64,000 bases of DNA, taken from Apostichopus japonicus (Eukaryota > Echinodermata > Holothuroidea > Aspidochirotida > Stichopodidae). Of this stretch, positions 60,625 to 64,000 are shown one piece after another. The notes below the pieces were generated by a model that did not search any database, was not told where the DNA came from, and was given only the letters and a program-made list of their open reading frames with translations. The first letter of the stretch is position 1. Each line of letters opens with the position of its first letter. The translations under genes were made by a program, and so were the position numbers. The stretch is taken from assembly GCF_037975245.1 (NCBI RefSeq), contig NC_092575.1:759001-823000 (forward strand), given 5' to 3'.

Positions 60625-63190
60625 GCATGCAGGGTCTTATAAATCTATCGGTTTTTGTTTTTTTAAATTTATTAAAGCCTTCCTTTTTTTTTTAGTTTAA
60701 GAAACCTCGCCTGTCATGTTGGTATGTTTATCAAACATGTTAGGGTTATTTTTTCTCACACAGTGGGAATCAATTCCAAAGTATATAAATTTGTTTATTC
60801 TTTTGAAAATAATAGTTTCATCCATTTATCAACAATTGGCAAAAATATAAAATTTTTGCTTTATTACTTGAGGAAGATTACAGGAATGGTTAAATTATTG
60901 AGTTTCCAAAGAGATTATTGTGGTCAAAAGCAGAGTACAATTTATGGCCACATAAAATAGTTACACTTTATGCCTCAAAGGCATGTGCCTGATTTTTTTT
61001 TTTTTTTTCAAATTATTGATTTATTTTGTGTTAACAATCAAAACAACTTGATCCTTATGAATTAAATTTTACAACTTATCCATTTTTTCCATCTTCAGAG
61101 TTTAAGTCAGTCCTGTTTCAGAATTTAATTTAATTTTGTTTCTTTTATTTAAAAAAGTACAAACTCACACCACCTTGTCTACTTCAAATCATGGTTCGCT
61201 ATCAGTGATGATTTGAAATCTGCACAAAACCACATTTGTGACATGATGGGGTACTTCTTAAACAAGTAGTTGTGATTCAGAAGTTTGTGTGTGAAGATGG
61301 CTAATGTTTATTCATACTGTTAGATGGAGGAACTGTAGATACATGCTGAATTAGATTAGAACGGATTGCATATCGGAGAATGTTTCAAATTTTCAACAAA
61401 CAAATTGCTAAACGGTATAAAAATCTGAACAAAAAGGGCAATCTTCCTGTTCTAATCTTAAAAGAGTGGTCTCATTTATAGTGAAATATTGCCTCTCTTC
61501 AGTTTTGAAGAAGTGATAAGAAAAAGATAAGGTTAACAAGTTCACCTTTTCTTTCTTTTTTAAGTTTCAAATTTAACCAAAAAGACTTTTAAGCTGATTC
61601 TTGCTGTTGGATGTAATACACCATTGAGTTTACTATGTATTATACCAAAGAAAAAAAATATGACATGTTTGCCTTAGAATATACAACTTTGATAGGTTTA
61701 TGGTACTGTACATACTAGCATATTGCTAGTGATATTGAGTTATTCTACAAACCTTATGTTCTTAGTGACAAAGTAAACAATATTACGCTATAATTAGTGA
61801 TTGTTATTTATTTATTCCTGATATGTTTCATTGTAGTATTAAAAATACTTCAAATGAAACTGGAAAAAAGAATGTTATTTACTTTTGGCTGTAATTTCAT
61901 GTTTTGTTTTGAACTGAAATGTGTATAAAGCCTGTGCCCTACATTGTTATGGAATTTTTGTTTCAAACTAGAGTTGAAAGTTATAGAAAATCAACTCATT
62001 AACATTTATATTTTGTAATATACCACAGAAGAGAGGGTTTCCAGTGAGTACAAAATGTTCTTTTGTACAACCTTAAAGGTGGTCTGTGGAGGCCCCAAAT
62101 TATAACATGCTATAATTGCTAGAAGTTTTCAAAAAGTCCTTTTTTGGAGGTCATTACTTTCTAAATTGTTCTCAGACATTTTTAAGGAACACACAAGATG
62201 ACTGAATGTCCAAGTGAGGAAAAAAGGTGTGTATAACTAATATGCTGAAAATAAGGTAGATTAGATCAATTGTCATGAGCACTGTTGCATTTGACACAAG
62301 TCAGGATGTACTTCTGTGGGCTGCATTATGAGGAAAAACAGTCACTTTGAAAGGTCAACCCTTCTCTATTTATTGAAATGAATACAAATGTGTGAGTTGC
62401 AGGGGAGGGGGGGGGGGCTGGAGGGGGAGCAGAAAGGACAATTTGATTGTTGGGGAGGGGGAAATTTGACAGAATTGCTTTCCTATTTTATTGGATATAA
62501 AGTAAATAAGTTGTATGGGTGCATAGCTGGTGGAATTGTATTCCAGGTTTCAAGAAAGAGTCGTTTGCTCTTCTCAATCCAGTAAAATGTTGATGTTTTG
62601 GAAAAATTGAAGATTCGGTGCTGGCGATGTGTTTTTTTTAGACTACTGCCATTTTTCAAGTTCCGTTTATAGCAATTTTGAGCTGGTGCAGGTGGTTAAA
62701 GAAAAGAAAAGCAGTTAGTTTTTGTTTGTTTTGCATATGATGCTATGAGTAGAAAAGTTCTACTATTGAGTTAATTTGTCTCTCTAAAAATCATATTTTA
62801 TTTTTGTTACTCTTCTGACTCTCACTAAGTGGTTGCCTAAGCTGTTTGTTTCATCTCTCAACGCAATTAATTTATATCATATTCTTTAACACAATACTCG
62901 AGTGTATCTCCACCCTTGAACAGCTTCTAATCAAAAGTTTTATTTTTTTGTTACGATTCCAATACCCTTTCAAACTCTTATAATATCAAAGGAGATAAAT
63001 TATTTCATATTTATGAATGTAACCCTTTTATTTATTTATTTTGGTTATAATTGTATTTTCTTTTTGTAACTTTCATTGTACTCTCTCAGAGAGTTACATC
63101 AGACTAGGTAGTATCTAGACCCATCGCTATCAATATCAAATTAACCTCTTGTAAGATGTTTGATTGATTCAATAAAATTGAGTTCTGAAT
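60625..63190 (+). other. Probable 3' UTR of the zinc-finger gene
   Basis: About 2.5 kb without coding potential. The clearest AATAAA is at 63171-63176, followed by a GT/T-rich stretch; ATTAAA at about 60671 could support a short form. A G-rich patch lies at 62401-62460. Confidence 0.5.
63171..63176 (+). terminator. Candidate poly(A) signal AATAAA
   Basis: Canonical hexamer in GATTCAATAAAATTG, with TTTGAATTTTGG downstream. It is plausible as the end of the plus-strand gene, without transcript proof. Confidence 0.4.
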
Positions 63191-64000
63191 AGTTTGAATT
63201 TTGGACTTCATTTCCACCAGTGCAACTTGTTACTGCAGCAAAATATTCCAACCTGACAAAAGGAGGGAACAGTCTTCAACATGTGGTATTGCGTGCTGCT
63301 GGCTTCACTCTGGTTGATGGAGTGACATAGGCAACAAGGAAGCGCTTGAAATTATTCTAAGGAACAATGCAATTTCCCCAGACTGTTTTAGGTATGGAAG
63401 CCAGGAACCTTTATCGCAGGGCTCTAGGCAAAAACGTATTTCTTTCCTTGAATAAGAGGTGTGGCTGTGGGGTGTTTGAATGAGACTCCCATATATCAGG
63501 GTTGCCCCAAAGAAAAAAATCAAAGTATAGATGTTCAATGGTGCATTTCTAAGGCACATTTGGACTCAAAATTAGGTCTATAATTAGACTGAAACGCTAC
63601 CTTAAGGTTAAACAGCTCCCTCTGGACTTACGAATGGTAGAGGGCACGGCCTTTGTATATACTGGACCAGACTCTGTAACAGACCTGACTTTATCATACT
63701 TGACAGCTTGTTGAATAGTGACACACCCTTTTGGAGAAGGACAAAAGAAGTTGTGTCCCTCGTTAAATTGCTAAACTGTTTTGAAAATTGTTTGAATGTG
63801 TTTGAAAGAATGACTTTAGGCAGAATGTTAGTATTGATACGTTGTAGTAACCATTGCTTATAAACGCTCAAAAGGGAATTAACCAAAACATATTCTTTTA
63901 AAGTCATATTAACAACAGAACGCCTAAAAGTGTGATTTACATTGGTCAGTTTATTCCACACATCAAAGTATTTGTTTCATAAATACTACATTATATCATA
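63191..64000. other. Downstream region, no supported gene
   Basis: A minus-strand frame of 117 codons (63608-63961) begins MWNKLTNVNHTFRRS and has a later LFNKLSSMIK. This vaguely recalls the C-terminal W-N-x-L region of LINE reverse transcriptases but is too weak to call. Confidence 0.4.

Noticed and set aside
63608-63961. LINE reverse-transcriptase tail
   Set aside because: Only a faint W-N-x-L resemblance; no catalytic motif, poly(A) tail or target duplication is visible.

Overview
The window reads as nuclear DNA of an animal, most likely a marine invertebrate. It is AT-rich, its genes are split by GT-AG introns, and it carries tRNA-derived SINEs, a satellite array, TIR transposons and many microsatellites. 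No bacterial operon, ribosome-binding-site pattern, CRISPR array or rRNA is visible. The taxon cannot be fixed from the sequence; an echinoderm is my guess from overall character only.

Layout. (1) 1-9.3 kb: a short minisatellite and a (TA)n tract, then about 21 tandem copies of a ~345-bp satellite (1888-9269) in which a five-monomer block has itself been duplicated. (2) 9.3-16.6 kb: intergenic DNA with several short tandem arrays (26 bp, 124 bp, 64 bp). The 64-bp array is split by a 1,616-bp DNA transposon that has terminal inverted repeats, a TTAA target duplication and a THAP-like coding fragment. (3) 16.6-48.8 kb, minus strand: one eight-exon gene for a DHHC palmitoyltransferase orthologous to vertebrate ZDHHC5/ZDHHC8. 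I reconstructed it exon by exon; every junction keeps phase and gives 555 residues ending in a PDZ-binding tail. Its introns hold tRNA-derived SINEs, microsatellites and local duplications. (4) 48.8-53.6 kb: the interval between two divergently oriented genes, with two near-identical ~373-bp hAT-like MITEs, each with a perfect 8-bp target duplication, and a CpG-richer patch that may be a promoter or first exon. (5) 53.7-63.2 kb, plus strand: a second gene of six coding exons (about 1,270 residues) with N-terminal C2H2-like zinc fingers, a coiled coil across an exon junction, a Ser/Thr-rich 1,026-residue last exon and an RS/Lys-rich tail. I do not recognise its family. (6) 63.2-64 kb: no supported gene.

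The two genes have no evident functional link. The best leads are the THAP-bearing TTAA element inside a minisatellite, the 47-bp array that repeats the exon-3 splice donor of the zinc-finger gene six times, the unassigned zinc-finger/coiled-coil protein itself, the recent hAT-like MITE pair and the higher-order structure of the satellite.
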